64,000 nucleotides of DNA from Moraxellaceae bacterium. Lineage in GTDB: Bacteria; Pseudomonadota; Gammaproteobacteria; Pseudomonadales; Moraxellaceae. The notes beneath the pieces were generated by a model. The model had not been told where the DNA came from and searched no databases. It saw only the letters and a list, made by a program, of their open reading frames with translations. Every line of letters starts with the position of its first letter. The first letter of the stretch is position 1. The DNA lies in the NCBI GenBank assembly GCA_029237815.1, contig JAQZBP010000005.1, forward strand, positions 124,001 to 188,000. The letters run 5' to 3'. Shown here piece by piece: positions 48,367 through 57,594 of this stretch. The position numbers and the translations under genes were made by a program.

Positions 48367-50910
48367 ATGAGCAGTAAGTCCCGTATCGTCGTCGTCGGCA
48401 ACGGCATGGTCGGCCACAAGTTCCTGGAGGCGCTGGCCGCGCGCCCGGGCCACGAGGCCTTCGAGGTTGTCGTGCTCTGCGAGGAGCCGCGTCCCGCCTA
48501 CGACCGTGTCTATCTCTCCGCCTATTTCAGCGGCAAGACCGCGGCGGACCTCAGCCTGGTCCAGGGTGACTTCTTCAACGAGAAGAACATGGCGCTGAGG
48601 CTGAACACGAAGGCGGTCGCCATCGACAAGGCCGCAAAGACCGTCACCACCGCCGCCGGCGAAACGATTGGCTATGACAAGCTGGTGCTGGCCACCGGCT
48701 CCTATCCCTTCGTGCCGCCGGTGCCCGGGCATGATCGCGAACACTGCCTCGTCTACCGCACCATCGAAGACCTCGAGGCCATCAAGGCCGGTGCCGCGGC
48801 CTCGAAGGTCGGGGTGGTGGTGGGCGGTGGCCTGCTTGGCCTGGAGGCGGCCAAGGCGCTGCGCGACCTCGGCCTGGAAACCCATGTGGTGGAATTCGCG
48901 CCGCGCCTGATGGCGGTGCAGCTCGACGACGGTGGTGCGGCGGTGCTGCGCCGCAAGATCGAGGCGCTGGGCGTGAAGGTGCACACCGGGAAGAACACCA
49001 AGGAAATCGTGACAGGCGAAACGCATCGCCACGTCATGAACTTTGCCTGCGGCGACCGGCTCGAGACTGACCTCATCCTCTTCTCCGCCGGCATCCGCCC
49101 GCGCGACGAGCTGGGCCGGCAGGCCGGCCTCGAGATGGGCGCGCGTGGCGGCATCGTAGTGAACAATGCCTGCCTGACCTCCGATCCTGACATCTACGCC
49201 ATCGGCGAGGTCGCGCTGTGGAGCGGCCGCATCTATGGCCTCGTCGCGCCGGGTTACCAGATGGCGAATGTCGTGGCGGACCACCTCACCGCGAGCGCAG
49301 CCACCGAGTTTGCCGGCGCCGACATGTCCACCAAGCTGAAGCTGATGGGCGTGGACGTCGGCTCCATCGGCGACGCGCAGGGTGCGACGCCGGGCGCACA
49401 GAGCTACTACTACATCGACGAGCCGAACGAGATCTACAAGAAGATCGTGGTCTCCGCCGACGGCAAGACCCTGCTGGGCGCGGTGCTGGTCGGCGATGTC
49501 GAGGCCTACGGCACCCTGCTGCAGTTCATGCTGAACAAAATGGAGCTGCCGGCGCATCCCGATGCGCTGATCCTCCCGGCGCGCGACGGCAGCGCGAGTG
49601 CCGGCATTGGCGCCGACGCACTGCCCCTGACGGCGCAGATCTGCTCCTGCAACAACGTCAGCAAGGCCGATATCTGCTCTGCCATCGATGCCGGTGCGAT
49701 GGAAATCGGCGACCTCAAGACCGCCACCAAGGCCGCCACCAGTTGCGGCGGCTGCTCGGCGCTGGTCGGCCAGATCCTCAAGTGCGAATTGCAGAAGCGC
49801 GGTGTCGAGGTGAAGAAGGACCTCTGCGAGCACTTCCCCTATTCCCGCCAGGAGATGTTCCACCTGGTCAAGGTGGGCCGCATCCGCTCCTTCGAGGAAA
49901 TGCTGGAAAAGCACGGCCGCGGCGATGGCTGTGACATCTGCAAGCCCACCACGGCCTCCATCCTCGCGTCCACCTGGAACGACTACATCCTGAAAAACGA
50001 GCACGCCGGCCTGCAGGACACCAACGACTATTTCCTCGCGAACATGCAGAAGGACGGTACCTATTCCGTGGTGCCCCGCATGCCGGGTGGCGAGGTGACG
50101 CCGGAAGGCCTGATCGCGGTCGGCCAGGTGGCGAAGAAGTACAACCTCTACACCAAGATCACCGGCGGCCAGCGCGTCGACCTGTTCGGGGCGCGCGTGG
50201 ACCAGCTGCCCGCCATCTGGAGCGAGCTTATCGCCGCCGGCTTCGAGTCCGGCCACGCCTACGGCAAGTCGCTGCGCACGGTGAAATCTTGCGTCGGCTC
50301 CACCTGGTGCCGCTACGGCGTGCAGGATTCCGTGGGCATGGCCATCCATCTCGAGAAGCGCTATCGCGGCATCCGCTCGCCGCACAAGCTCAAGATGGGC
50401 GTGTCCGGCTGCACCCGCGAATGCGCGGAAGCGCAGGGCAAGGACGTCGGCGTGATCGCCACCGAGAAGGGCTGGAACCTGTATGTCTGCGGCAACGGCG
50501 GCATGAAACCCCGCCATGCCGAGCTGCTCGCCGGCGACCTCGACGACGCTACGCTGCTCCGCTACATCGACCGCTTCCTGATGTTCTACATCCGCACCGC
50601 CGACCGCCTGCAGCGCACGAGCGTGTGGCGCGACAACATGGAGGGCGGCCTCGACTACCTGAAGGACGTGGTGGTCAACGATTCGCTGGGCATCGGCGCG
50701 GAGCTCGAGGCCGACCTGCAGCACCTGGTCGACACCTACCAGTGCGAGTGGAAGTCCACGGTGGAAGACCCGGAAAAGCTGAAGCGCTTCCGCCATTTCG
50801 TGAACAGCGACAAGACCGACGACAACGTGGTTTTCGTCCCGGAGCGCGGCCAGGTGCGGCCGGCCACGTCCGCCGAGAAGCAGGGCCGCATCGGCACCGT
50901 CGCGGTCTGA
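48367..50910 (+). CDS. nirB: Assimilatory nitrite reductase (NADH) large subunit NirB
   Basis: An 847-residue sirohaem enzyme that reduces nitrite to ammonium in six electrons from NADH. The domains are FAD/NAD-binding (VVVGNGMVGHKFLEAL at residue 8, then VGVVVGGGLLGLEAAKAL), a BFD-like [2Fe-2S] domain (CSCNNVSKADICSA and CGGC), and the sirohaem/4Fe-4S core with ligands CVGSTWC and CTREC. The ATG at 48367 has GGAGG five bases upstream. It needs sirohaem, but no cysG or cobA gene is in the window. NirD follows after 31 bases. Confidence 0.97.
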   Translation: MSSKSRIVVVGNGMVGHKFLEALAARPGHEAFEVVVLCEEPRPAYDRVYLSAYFSGKTAADLSLVQGDFFNEKNMALRLNTKAVAIDKAAKTVTTAAGETIGYDKLVLATGSYPFVPPVPGHDREHCLVYRTIEDLEAIKAGAAASKVGVVVGGGLLGLEAAKALRDLGLETHVVEFAPRLMAVQLDDGGAAVLRRKIEALGVKVHTGKNTKEIVTGETHRHVMNFACGDRLETDLILFSAGIRPRDELGRQAGLEMGARGGIVVNNACLTSDPDIYAIGEVALWSGRIYGLVAPGYQMANVVADHLTASAATEFAGADMSTKLKLMGVDVGSIGDAQGATPGAQSYYYIDEPNEIYKKIVVSADGKTLLGAVLVGDVEAYGTLLQFMLNKMELPAHPDALILPARDGSASAGIGADALPLTAQICSCNNVSKADICSAIDAGAMEIGDLKTATKAATSCGGCSALVGQILKCELQKRGVEVKKDLCEHFPYSRQEMFHLVKVGRIRSFEEMLEKHGRGDGCDICKPTTASILASTWNDYILKNEHAGLQDTNDYFLANMQKDGTYSVVPRMPGGEVTPEGLIAVGQVAKKYNLYTKITGGQRVDLFGARVDQLPAIWSELIAAGFESGHAYGKSLRTVKSCVGSTWCRYGVQDSVGMAIHLEKRYRGIRSPHKLKMGVSGCTRECAEAQGKDVGVIATEKGWNLYVCGNGGMKPRHAELLAGDLDDATLLRYIDRFLMFYIRTADRLQRTSVWRDNMEGGLDYLKDVVVNDSLGIGAELEADLQHLVDTYQCEWKSTVEDPEKLKRFRHFVNSDKTDDNVVFVPERGQVRPATSAEKQGRIGTVAV

Positions 50911-50941
50911 GCCCGCGCATCAACGTATCGAGGAGAAGCAC

Positions 50942-51292
50942 ATGAATGCCCGCAGCAATCTCGCCGAAGTCCCCGTCCCCGTGGACGTCTGCCACGTCAG
51001 CGACCTCCTGCCCGGCATCGGGGTCTGCGCCCTGGCCCGCGGCCAGCAGGTCGCGATCTTCCGTCTCCGCGACGGCGCTATCCATGCCGTCGGCAACCAC
51101 GATCCGTTTTCTGCGGCGAACGTGATCTCGCGCGGCCTCACCGGCGATCTCAAGGGGCGCAAGGTCGTGGCCTCGCCGATCTACAAGCAGCATTTCGACC
51201 TGGCGACCGGGCAATGCCTGGAAGCGCCGGAGGTGGCGCTGCCGGTCTACGGCGTGCAGGTGGAGGGAGATCGCGTCTTCGTGCTGGCGTAA
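50942..51292 (+). CDS. nirD: Nitrite reductase small subunit NirD
   Basis: A 116-residue Rieske-fold protein lacking the iron-sulfur ligands, as usual for the NirD branch (AVGNHDPFSAANVISRG in place of CxH). It associates with NirB and stabilises the enzyme. KVVASPIYKQHFDLATGQC is the family centre. It is the last gene of the nitrite unit, and a strong terminator follows 18 bases after the stop. Confidence 0.95.
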   Translation: MNARSNLAEVPVPVDVCHVSDLLPGIGVCALARGQQVAIFRLRDGAIHAVGNHDPFSAANVISRGLTGDLKGRKVVASPIYKQHFDLATGQCLEAPEVALPVYGVQVEGDRVFVLA

Positions 51293-51310
51293 CGGTTGCG
51301 TGCGTGTGAT

Positions 51311-51337
51311 GGCCGCCTCTCGGGCGGCCTTTTTTTA
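51311..51337 (+). terminator. Intrinsic terminator after nirBD
   Basis: GGCCGCC and GGCGGCC arms around a short loop, then seven T. It marks the right end of the nitrate block. Confidence 0.93.
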
Positions 51338-51397
51338 TGCGGCGCCAGCGCCGCCCGGTCGCGTGCCGGAGGAGTATTCGCCTGTGTCCTGTCCGGC

Positions 51398-52324
51398 TCA
51401 GCGAGCCACGACGATGGGCGCGCCCAGGTTGTTCTCGCGGATGATCTGCGAGACGCGATCGGCGTCCTCGCGCGAGGAAAAAGGGCCCACCTGCACGCGA
51501 TTCACCGGCACCGCCTCGCCGCCATTGGCGATCGCCACCGGCGCCTGCACGAGACCCTGGATCTTCGTCTTGAGTGCGCTCGCGTTGCCCGCCTCGCTGA
51601 AGGCGCCGACCTGCACGAAGTAGCCGTTTGCCGCGGCGGGAGCGGTGGCAGCGGCCGGGGCGCTGGCCGCGCGTTCCGCCGGCTTCGCATTCTGGCGGCG
51701 GTATTCCGACGGGTCGATGGCCTCGATCTTCACGCGCCCCGTGCCCGACTTCAGGATGTCGAGCCGCGCCGCGGCGGCATAGGACAGGTCCATGATGCGC
51801 TCGGAGTGGAAGGGACCTCGGTCGTTCACCTTCACGATGATGCTCTTGTCGTTGGCGAGGTTGGTGACGCGCACATAGCTCGGCAGCGGCAGCGTGCGAT
51901 GCGCCGCCGTCATCTTGTACATGTCGTACTTCTCGCCGCTCGAGGTGCGCAGGCCATGGAACTTCTTGCCGTACCAGGAGGTCTTGCCCGTCGCGCTATA
52001 GCCCTTGGCGCTGGGCAGCACGCGGTAGGTCTCGCCGAGCACCGTGTAGGGGCTCTTGTTGCCGTACTTCGAGCGCGGCTCCTCGACGGGTTCCGGTTCC
52101 GGGACCTGGCTCACGTCGGGAGGATTGACCGGCGGCTCGTCCTTGATGCGGTTGAAGTCATCGCTGCCGAAGGCCGGCATCTTGTCGGGCGGCGGCACGG
52201 GTTGCGTCTGCGGCGGCAGGCGGGTGATGGGATTCACCGGCTTCTTCGGCGGTGGCGCCGACATGCAGCCGGAGAGGACGAGGCCCGTGGCCAGCAGCAG
52301 GGGCAGTGCGGTTTGTCGCGCCAT
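51398..52324 (-). CDS. rlpA: RlpA family septal lytic transglycosylase lipoprotein
   Basis: A 308-residue outer-membrane lipoprotein (lipobox LSGC, C20). After a proline-rich linker comes the double-psi beta-barrel RlpA domain (ATGKTSWYGKKFHGLRTSSG and VKVNDRGPFHSERIMDLS, with the catalytic Asp in NDRGPF). An Ala-rich linker and a C-terminal SPOR domain (NGYFVQVGAFSEAGNASALK) for septal targeting follow. In Pseudomonas, RlpA cleaves denuded glycan strands at the septum. The ATG at 52324 is preferred because AGGTGG lies just upstream. An ATG at 52336 would add four residues. It follows mltB in the conserved cluster. Confidence 0.94.
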   Translation of the reverse strand: MARQTALPLLLATGLVLSGCMSAPPPKKPVNPITRLPPQTQPVPPPDKMPAFGSDDFNRIKDEPPVNPPDVSQVPEPEPVEEPRSKYGNKSPYTVLGETYRVLPSAKGYSATGKTSWYGKKFHGLRTSSGEKYDMYKMTAAHRTLPLPSYVRVTNLANDKSIIVKVNDRGPFHSERIMDLSYAAAARLDILKSGTGRVKIEAIDPSEYRRQNAKPAERAASAPAAATAPAAANGYFVQVGAFSEAGNASALKTKIQGLVQAPVAIANGGEAVPVNRVQVGPFSSREDADRVSQIIRENNLGAPIVVAR

Positions 52325-52373
52325 GAGCCACCTCATTTTTATTCTTGTGGTTGGATCCGCCGCCGCGCTGGTG

Positions 52374-53459
52374 TCAGTCCGCCGGTGCGGCGGCCGCGTC
52401 CGGCGGTGCGTCGGCAGCTGCAGGCTCCGTGCTGCCAGGCGCTGTCGCGACGGCGGCCCGGGCCAGCTGCGCTTCGCGTGCCGCCTTCAGCTCCTGGCTG
52501 AGTTGCCAGGCGGCCATCGCGTACATCGTGCTGCGGTTGTACTTCGTGATGACGTAGAAATTCGTGAAGGCCAGCCAGAATTCGCCGCCGCTCTCGCCTT
52601 GCAGGCGGATGGCCGAGGCTGGCTCCTGCGCGAGATAGGTGCCGGCTTCGCGAGGCACCAGTCCCTTCTTCGCGATCTCGTCGAGGGTGGTCATGGTCGC
52701 CAGGTCCTTCGTGATCACGCTGTCATAGTCCTGGGTCACGATCCGCGCCCGAGCCACCACAGGTTCGCCGGTTTTCCAGCCGTTGGCCTTGAAGTAGTTC
52801 GCAATCGAGCCAATTGCATCGACCGGGTTGTTGATGAGGTCGCGCCGTCCGTCGCCATCGAAGTCCACGGCAAGCTTGCGCCAGCTCGAGGGCATGAACT
52901 GCGGGTAACCCATGGCGCCGGCATAGGAGCCGTATGTGGTGAGTGGATCCAGCCCGTTCTCCTTCGCGAGCAGCAGGAATTCGCGCAGTTCCTTGCGGAA
53001 GAAGGGGGCGCGGGGCGGGTAGTCGAAGCCGAGCGTGGCGAGGGCGTCGATCACGCGATTGCGGCCCTTGTTGCCGCCGTAGCGTGTCTCCACGCCGAGG
53101 ATGGCGAGAACCATCTCCGGCGGCACGCCGTAGGTGGCCTCGGCCCGTGCCAGTGTGTCGGCGTGCTCGTCCCAGAACGCCAGGCCTTTCTCGACGCGTT
53201 CGGAGGTCATGAAGAGCGGGCGATAGTCCTTCCATTCCTTGGTGCTTTCCGCAGGCCGCGCGATGGCCTTCAGCACGCCCTCGTCGCGCCCCACCTGGGC
53301 AAAGAGTGCGTCGAGCTCGCCAGGGGCATAGGCCTTGTCGCGCTCGAGCTGCTCGATGACGCCGCGCAGCTCCTCATAGGCGAGGAACTCTCCTGTGGCA
53401 CTGGCGGGCGTGTGCATGCAGAAACTGCTGATGAAAGCGCAGAGCAGGGACTTGAGCAT
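52374..53459 (-). CDS. mltB: Membrane-associated lytic murein transglycosylase B
   Basis: A 361-residue periplasmic enzyme that cleaves peptidoglycan to 1,6-anhydromuropeptides. A signal peptide (ends PASA) precedes the MltB domain. The catalytic glutamate is E124 in ILGVETRYGG. GAMGYPQFMPSSW and AVDFDGDGRRDLINN are family signatures. There is no lipobox, so it may be the soluble form (SltB1-like). A C-terminal Ala/Pro-rich tail of about 40 residues is unusual. The ATG at 53459 follows GAGGTGG. Confidence 0.93.
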   Translation of the reverse strand: MLKSLLCAFISSFCMHTPASATGEFLAYEELRGVIEQLERDKAYAPGELDALFAQVGRDEGVLKAIARPAESTKEWKDYRPLFMTSERVEKGLAFWDEHADTLARAEATYGVPPEMVLAILGVETRYGGNKGRNRVIDALATLGFDYPPRAPFFRKELREFLLLAKENGLDPLTTYGSYAGAMGYPQFMPSSWRKLAVDFDGDGRRDLINNPVDAIGSIANYFKANGWKTGEPVVARARIVTQDYDSVITKDLATMTTLDEIAKKGLVPREAGTYLAQEPASAIRLQGESGGEFWLAFTNFYVITKYNRSTMYAMAAWQLSQELKAAREAQLARAAVATAPGSTEPAAADAPPDAAAAPAD

Positions 53460-53502
53460 GGTAACCACCTCGGAAAGATTCTCGGAACTGCTGCGGCCGG
53501 AT

Positions 53503-54648
53503 TCAGCCGATGAGCTTCTTGTGGGTATGGATCGACATCAGGATGCCGAAGCCCGACAGCAGCGTGATGATGGCGGTGCCGCCATAGCTCACGAAGGGCA
53601 GCGGCACGCCCACCACGGGCAGGATGCCGCTCACCATGCCCATGTTCACGAATACGTAGACGAAGAACGACAGCGTGATCGCGCCGGCGAGCAGGCGGCT
53701 GTAGGTGTCCTGCGCCGTGCTGGCGATGAACAGGCCGCGGCCGATGATCACAAGGTATAGCAGCAGCAGTACGGTCAGGCCGATCAGGCCGAACTCCTCG
53801 GAGTAGGCGGCGATGATGAAATCGGTGTGGCCTTCCGGCAGGAACTCGAGGTGCGATTGCGTGCCGTGCAGCCAGCCCTTGCCGGTGATGCCGCCGGAGC
53901 CGATCGCGGTCTTGGACTGCAGGATGTTCCAGCCGGTGCCGAGCGGATCCGACTCCGGGTCGAACAGGGTCATGATGCGCTGGCGCTGGTAATCGTGCAG
54001 CAGCGTCCAGGCGACCGGTGCCAGTGCGGCGAACATGCCGACCGCGGTGCCGATCAGCCACCAGGGCAGGCCCGCGAGGAACAGTACGAAGAAGCCCGCG
54101 CCGGCGACCAGGATGGACGTGCCGAGGTCGGGCTGCTCGGCGATCAGCGCCCAGGGAATGCCGATCAGTACCAGCGTGACCACGACCACGCCGAACGACG
54201 GCGGCAGCAGGCGCGCGGCGAGGAACCAGGCCACCATCATGGGCATGGCCAGCTTCATGAATTCCGACGGCTGCACGCTGCCGATGCCGGGAATGTCGAG
54301 CCAGCGCTGCGCGCCCATGCGCACGTCCCCGACCAGGGCGACCGCCACCAGCAGGCCGACACCGCCTGCGTAGAACCAGGGCGAGAAGGCCTGGTAGGTG
54401 CGCGGCGGAATCTGTGCCAGCACGAACATGGCGGTGAGGCCGATGCCGAAGCTCATCATCTGCTTCAGCGTCAGGTCCAGGTGCTGCCCCGAGGCCGAGT
54501 ACAGCTCGAACAGGCCGAGCAGGGCGGTGCAGGCGAGCGCGCCCAGCAACACCGGATCGAGGTGCAGGAACTGCCAGGGATTGAACTTGCGCTTGAAGCC
54601 CATGCCGTCGCGCGGCATATGGCGCAGGAAACGGTCTTGCGTGCTCAT
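53503..54648 (-). CDS. rodA: Rod shape-determining peptidoglycan glycosyltransferase RodA
   Basis: A 381-residue SEDS-family polymerase with about ten membrane helices that builds glycan strands for side-wall growth with PBP2. The signatures GAQRWLDIPGIGSVQPSEFMK, with the residues of the active pocket, EQPDLGTS and FLPEGHTDFIIAAYSEEFG are intact. The ATG overlaps the mrdA stop as ATGA, showing translational coupling with its partner. Confidence 0.96.
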   Translation of the reverse strand: MSTQDRFLRHMPRDGMGFKRKFNPWQFLHLDPVLLGALACTALLGLFELYSASGQHLDLTLKQMMSFGIGLTAMFVLAQIPPRTYQAFSPWFYAGGVGLLVAVALVGDVRMGAQRWLDIPGIGSVQPSEFMKLAMPMMVAWFLAARLLPPSFGVVVVTLVLIGIPWALIAEQPDLGTSILVAGAGFFVLFLAGLPWWLIGTAVGMFAALAPVAWTLLHDYQRQRIMTLFDPESDPLGTGWNILQSKTAIGSGGITGKGWLHGTQSHLEFLPEGHTDFIIAAYSEEFGLIGLTVLLLLYLVIIGRGLFIASTAQDTYSRLLAGAITLSFFVYVFVNMGMVSGILPVVGVPLPFVSYGGTAIITLLSGFGILMSIHTHKKLIG

Positions 54649-56540
54649 TCGTCACTCTCGTGCGCTGCCGCGGGCGCGGGGGGCGGCGGGATCACACCCA
54701 TGATTTCGTAGTCGAACAGCGCCTTGGCGATCGGCGCCACGCTGGAGCCGTGCTTGCCGTTCTCCACGAGCACGGCCACGGCGATCTTCGGATTGTCCAC
54801 GGGCGCGAAGCCTATGAACCAGCCGTGGTCCCAGTGGCGCTCGTCGACCATTTTCTCGTTGTACTTCTCGCCCTGCTTGATGCCCTTCACCTGGGCGGTG
54901 CCGGTCTTGCCGGCCATCTCGTAGCCCTTGATGCGCGCACCGGTGGCGCGCGCGGTGCCGCCGTCGCCATGTGCCACGTCGCGCATGGCCCGCTTCATCA
55001 GGTCCCAGTCCTCGGGCTTGCCCTTGTAGGGCACGGTGTAATCGGGATGGTTGGACACGTTGTAGGGCCGCGGCCCCGTGGTGCTCTTCAGCAGGTGCGG
55101 GCGGATGTGCTGGCCCCGGTTGGCCGTGATGGCCGTGGCCATGGCGAGCTGCAGCGGCGTGACGGTGAAGTAGCCCTGTCCGATGCCGACCGACATCATC
55201 TCGCCGCGGTACCACGGCGCCTTCAGGCGTTCGCGCTTCCATTTCGTGGAGGGCAGCGAGCCGCGCTTTTCGTCCACGAGGTCGATGCCGGTCTTCTCGC
55301 CGAAGCCGAAGTGCCGCATCCATTCGTGGAAGCGGTCGACGCCCATGCGGTCGGAGAGCGTGTAGAAATAGGTGTCGCAGGACTCCACGATGGATTTGTG
55401 CATGTCGACGATGCCGTGGCCACCTTTCTTCCAGTCACGGAACTGGTGCGAGTCGCCAGGCAGGGTGAAATAGCCCGGGTCGGATAGGCGCCAGTTCCAG
55501 TCGACGATTCCGTAGTGCAGGAAGCCCATGGCCTCGAAGGGCTTGATGGTGGAACCCGGCGGATAGATGCCCTGCAGTGCGCGGTTGTAGAGCGGCCGGT
55601 CGAGGTGGTCGCGATAGCCCGCGTAGATCTTGTAGGGAATGCCGCCCACGAAGTGGTTGGGATCGAAGCTCGGGTTGCTGACGAAGGCGAGCACGCCGCC
55701 CGTGGTCGGATCGATGGCCACCACGGCGCCGCGGCGGCCGGCGAGCTGGTCGTGCGCGATCTTCTGCAGCTGGTAGTCGAGATGCAGGGTGAGGTCGTTG
55801 CCGCGTACCGGCGGCGTGCGCTTCAGCACGCGGATGAGCTTGCCGTGGGCATTGGTTTCCACATGCTGGTAGCCAACCTTCCCGTGCAGGATGGGCTCGT
55901 AGTATTTCTCGATGCCGATCTTGCCGATGAGGTTGGTGCCGGCGTAGTCCACCGGGTCCAGGGTCGCCTCTTCCTTTTCCGAGATACGCGAGACGTAGCC
56001 GATGGCGTGGGCGAAGAGGTCGCCGTGCGGGTAATAGCGCGAGAGCTCGACGTTGATGTTCACGCCCTGCATCTCGTGGCGGATTTCCGAATAGCGCGCG
56101 ATGTCGGCCTCGGTCAGGCGTAGCTTGACCGGCACTTCCTCGAACTTGCGTGCCGCGTTGAGGCGAGCGTGGAAGCGCTTCACGTCGTCCGGGCTCAGCT
56201 CCAGCACCGGTACCAGGCGCGCGATCATCGCGTCGATGTCCTTCACCTGCTGGCGGTTCAGTGTCAGCGTGAAGGCGGGGCGGTTGTCGGCGAGCAGGGC
56301 GCCCTTGCGGTCGTAGATGAAGCCGCGCGGCGGCGAGATCGCCTCGAGGTGGACACGGTTGTTCTCGGACAGCGTCGAGTAGGTTTCGTACTCGATGACC
56401 TGGAGGTAGTAGTAGCGACTGAACAGGACCACGAACATCGCCAGCACGAACACCGCCGACACGGTGGCGCGGCGGCGGAAGAGGGCGGCTTCCTTCTGGT
56501 TGTCCTTCAGCGTAAAGGGATCGTTATCGAATCGGGCCAT
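54645..56540 (-). CDS. mrdA: Penicillin-binding protein 2 (MrdA)
   Basis: A 631-residue class B transpeptidase for cell elongation. A short cytoplasmic start, one membrane helix (AVFVLAMFVVLFSRYYYL), a pedestal domain and the transpeptidase domain follow in order. Active-site motifs are YPPGSTIKPF (SxxK), ESCDTYFY (SxD variant normal for PBP2) and AGKTGTAQ (KTG). The C-terminus is Pro/Ala-rich. It is the first gene of the mrdA-rodA-mltB-rlpA unit. A 199-base gap with no gene separates it from rlmH. Confidence 0.96.
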   Translation of the reverse strand: MARFDNDPFTLKDNQKEAALFRRRATVSAVFVLAMFVVLFSRYYYLQVIEYETYSTLSENNRVHLEAISPPRGFIYDRKGALLADNRPAFTLTLNRQQVKDIDAMIARLVPVLELSPDDVKRFHARLNAARKFEEVPVKLRLTEADIARYSEIRHEMQGVNINVELSRYYPHGDLFAHAIGYVSRISEKEEATLDPVDYAGTNLIGKIGIEKYYEPILHGKVGYQHVETNAHGKLIRVLKRTPPVRGNDLTLHLDYQLQKIAHDQLAGRRGAVVAIDPTTGGVLAFVSNPSFDPNHFVGGIPYKIYAGYRDHLDRPLYNRALQGIYPPGSTIKPFEAMGFLHYGIVDWNWRLSDPGYFTLPGDSHQFRDWKKGGHGIVDMHKSIVESCDTYFYTLSDRMGVDRFHEWMRHFGFGEKTGIDLVDEKRGSLPSTKWKRERLKAPWYRGEMMSVGIGQGYFTVTPLQLAMATAITANRGQHIRPHLLKSTTGPRPYNVSNHPDYTVPYKGKPEDWDLMKRAMRDVAHGDGGTARATGARIKGYEMAGKTGTAQVKGIKQGEKYNEKMVDERHWDHGWFIGFAPVDNPKIAVAVLVENGKHGSSVAPIAKALFDYEIMGVIPPPPAPAAAHESDE

Positions 56541-56739
56541 GAGTAATAAGAATTAGTGAGCGCCGCGATTGTCCGTAAGCCATTGCGCAAATGCTATAGC
56601 GTTTTGTGTTGTGCTTGTGTCCCAGCTTGGCGCATTGCCTCGACGTGATTCCGGGGTCCGGGACTGCCTGCGGGACGGGCAATCGCGGTGCCGGCTCCGG
56701 CGAGGGCCGGCCCGGCGCAGCACGTCGGACTGACGCGGC

Positions 56740-57207
56740 CTAGCGATGGTAGGGATGGCCCTTCAGCAGGCTCCAGGCCCGGTAGAACTGCTCGGCGACC
56801 ACGATGCGCACCAGCGGGTGCGGCAGCGTGAGGCGCGACAGCGACCACTTCTCGTCGGCCCGTTCCAGCGCCGCGCGGGAGAGTCCCTCGGGGCCGCCCA
56901 CAAGGAGCGCGGCCGGACGGCCGTCCACCTGCCAGTCGCGCAGAGTATCGGCCAGGTCCTCAGTGGAAAGTGTGCGGCCCAGCACGTCCAGCGCAATCAC
57001 GCGCTCCTGCGGGCGCAGGGCGGCGAGCAGGGCTTCGCCCTCCTGTTCTTTCAGGCGGGCGAGGTCGGTGGCCTTCAGGCGCTTGCCCGCCGTGATCTCC
57101 ACGAGCTCCAGGCTGATGTCACCGGAGAGGCGCTTGGCGTATTCGGCGAAGCCCTCGCCCACCCATCCGGGCATGCGGGTGCCGACCGCCAACAGGCGCA
57201 GGCGCAT
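56740..57207 (-). CDS. rlmH: 23S rRNA pseudouridine-1915 N3-methyltransferase RlmH
   Basis: A 155-residue SPOUT-family enzyme that methylates pseudouridine 1915 of 23S rRNA on assembled ribosomes. The SAM knot is seen in LLVGGPEGLSRAALERA, and the C-terminal LPHPLVRIVVAEQFYRAW and GHPYHR are diagnostic. It follows rsfS by 12 bases, the standard arrangement. Confidence 0.97.
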   Translation of the reverse strand: MRLRLLAVGTRMPGWVGEGFAEYAKRLSGDISLELVEITAGKRLKATDLARLKEQEGEALLAALRPQERVIALDVLGRTLSTEDLADTLRDWQVDGRPAALLVGGPEGLSRAALERADEKWSLSRLTLPHPLVRIVVAEQFYRAWSLLKGHPYHR

Positions 57208-57219
57208 CGGCGGGGCGCC

Positions 57220-57594
57220 TCAGGGGCGTGCGGCAGCGGCAGGCGTCGCGGCGGCGGGCGCCGGAGTCCATAGCCGCTCGAGGTCGTAGAAGGCGCGGGT
57301 GGCGGGCAGCATGACATGCACGATCACGCCGGCCAGGTCGATGAGGATCCACTCGGCATCACGCTCGCCTTCCTGTCCCAGCGGACGGAACCCCGCTTCC
57401 TTGGCCTTTTCGACGACATTGTCGGCCAGCGACTTCACATGGCGCGTGGACGTGCCGGAGGCGATGACCATGACATCGGCCAGGCTGGTCAGGGCGCGTA
57501 CGTCCAGGGAAAGAACTTCTTTGGCTTTGAGGTCCGCGAGGGCGGCGAGGATGGTGTCGACGAGCTGCTGGGTGGAGGGATCGAGTTCTTTCAT
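57220..57594 (-). CDS. rsfS: Ribosomal silencing factor RsfS
   Basis: A 124-residue protein that binds ribosomal protein L14 and blocks subunit joining in poor nutrient conditions. [20 protein letters not shown] and [16 protein letters not shown] are family signatures. The Ala-rich C-terminal tail of about 15 residues is longer than in E. coli. The start ATG overlaps the nadD stop (ATGA). Confidence 0.96.
   Translation of the reverse strand: MKELDPSTQQLVDTILAALADLKAKEVLSLDVRALTSLADVMVIASGTSTRHVKSLADNVVEKAKEAGFRPLGQEGERDAEWILIDLAGVIVHVMLPATRAFYDLERLWTPAPAAATPAAAARP

Noticed and set aside
45247-50796. Minus-strand open frame of over 1800 codons opposite the nitrate and nitrite reductase genes
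   Set aside because: It is antisense to nasA and nirB, both of which carry all expected motifs. The composition is that of a mirror frame, and it spans several genes.
39555-51337. Attachment-site repeats or an integrase bounding the nitrate block
   Set aside because: I compared the two borders by eye and found no shared direct repeat, and no integrase or tRNA gene is present.
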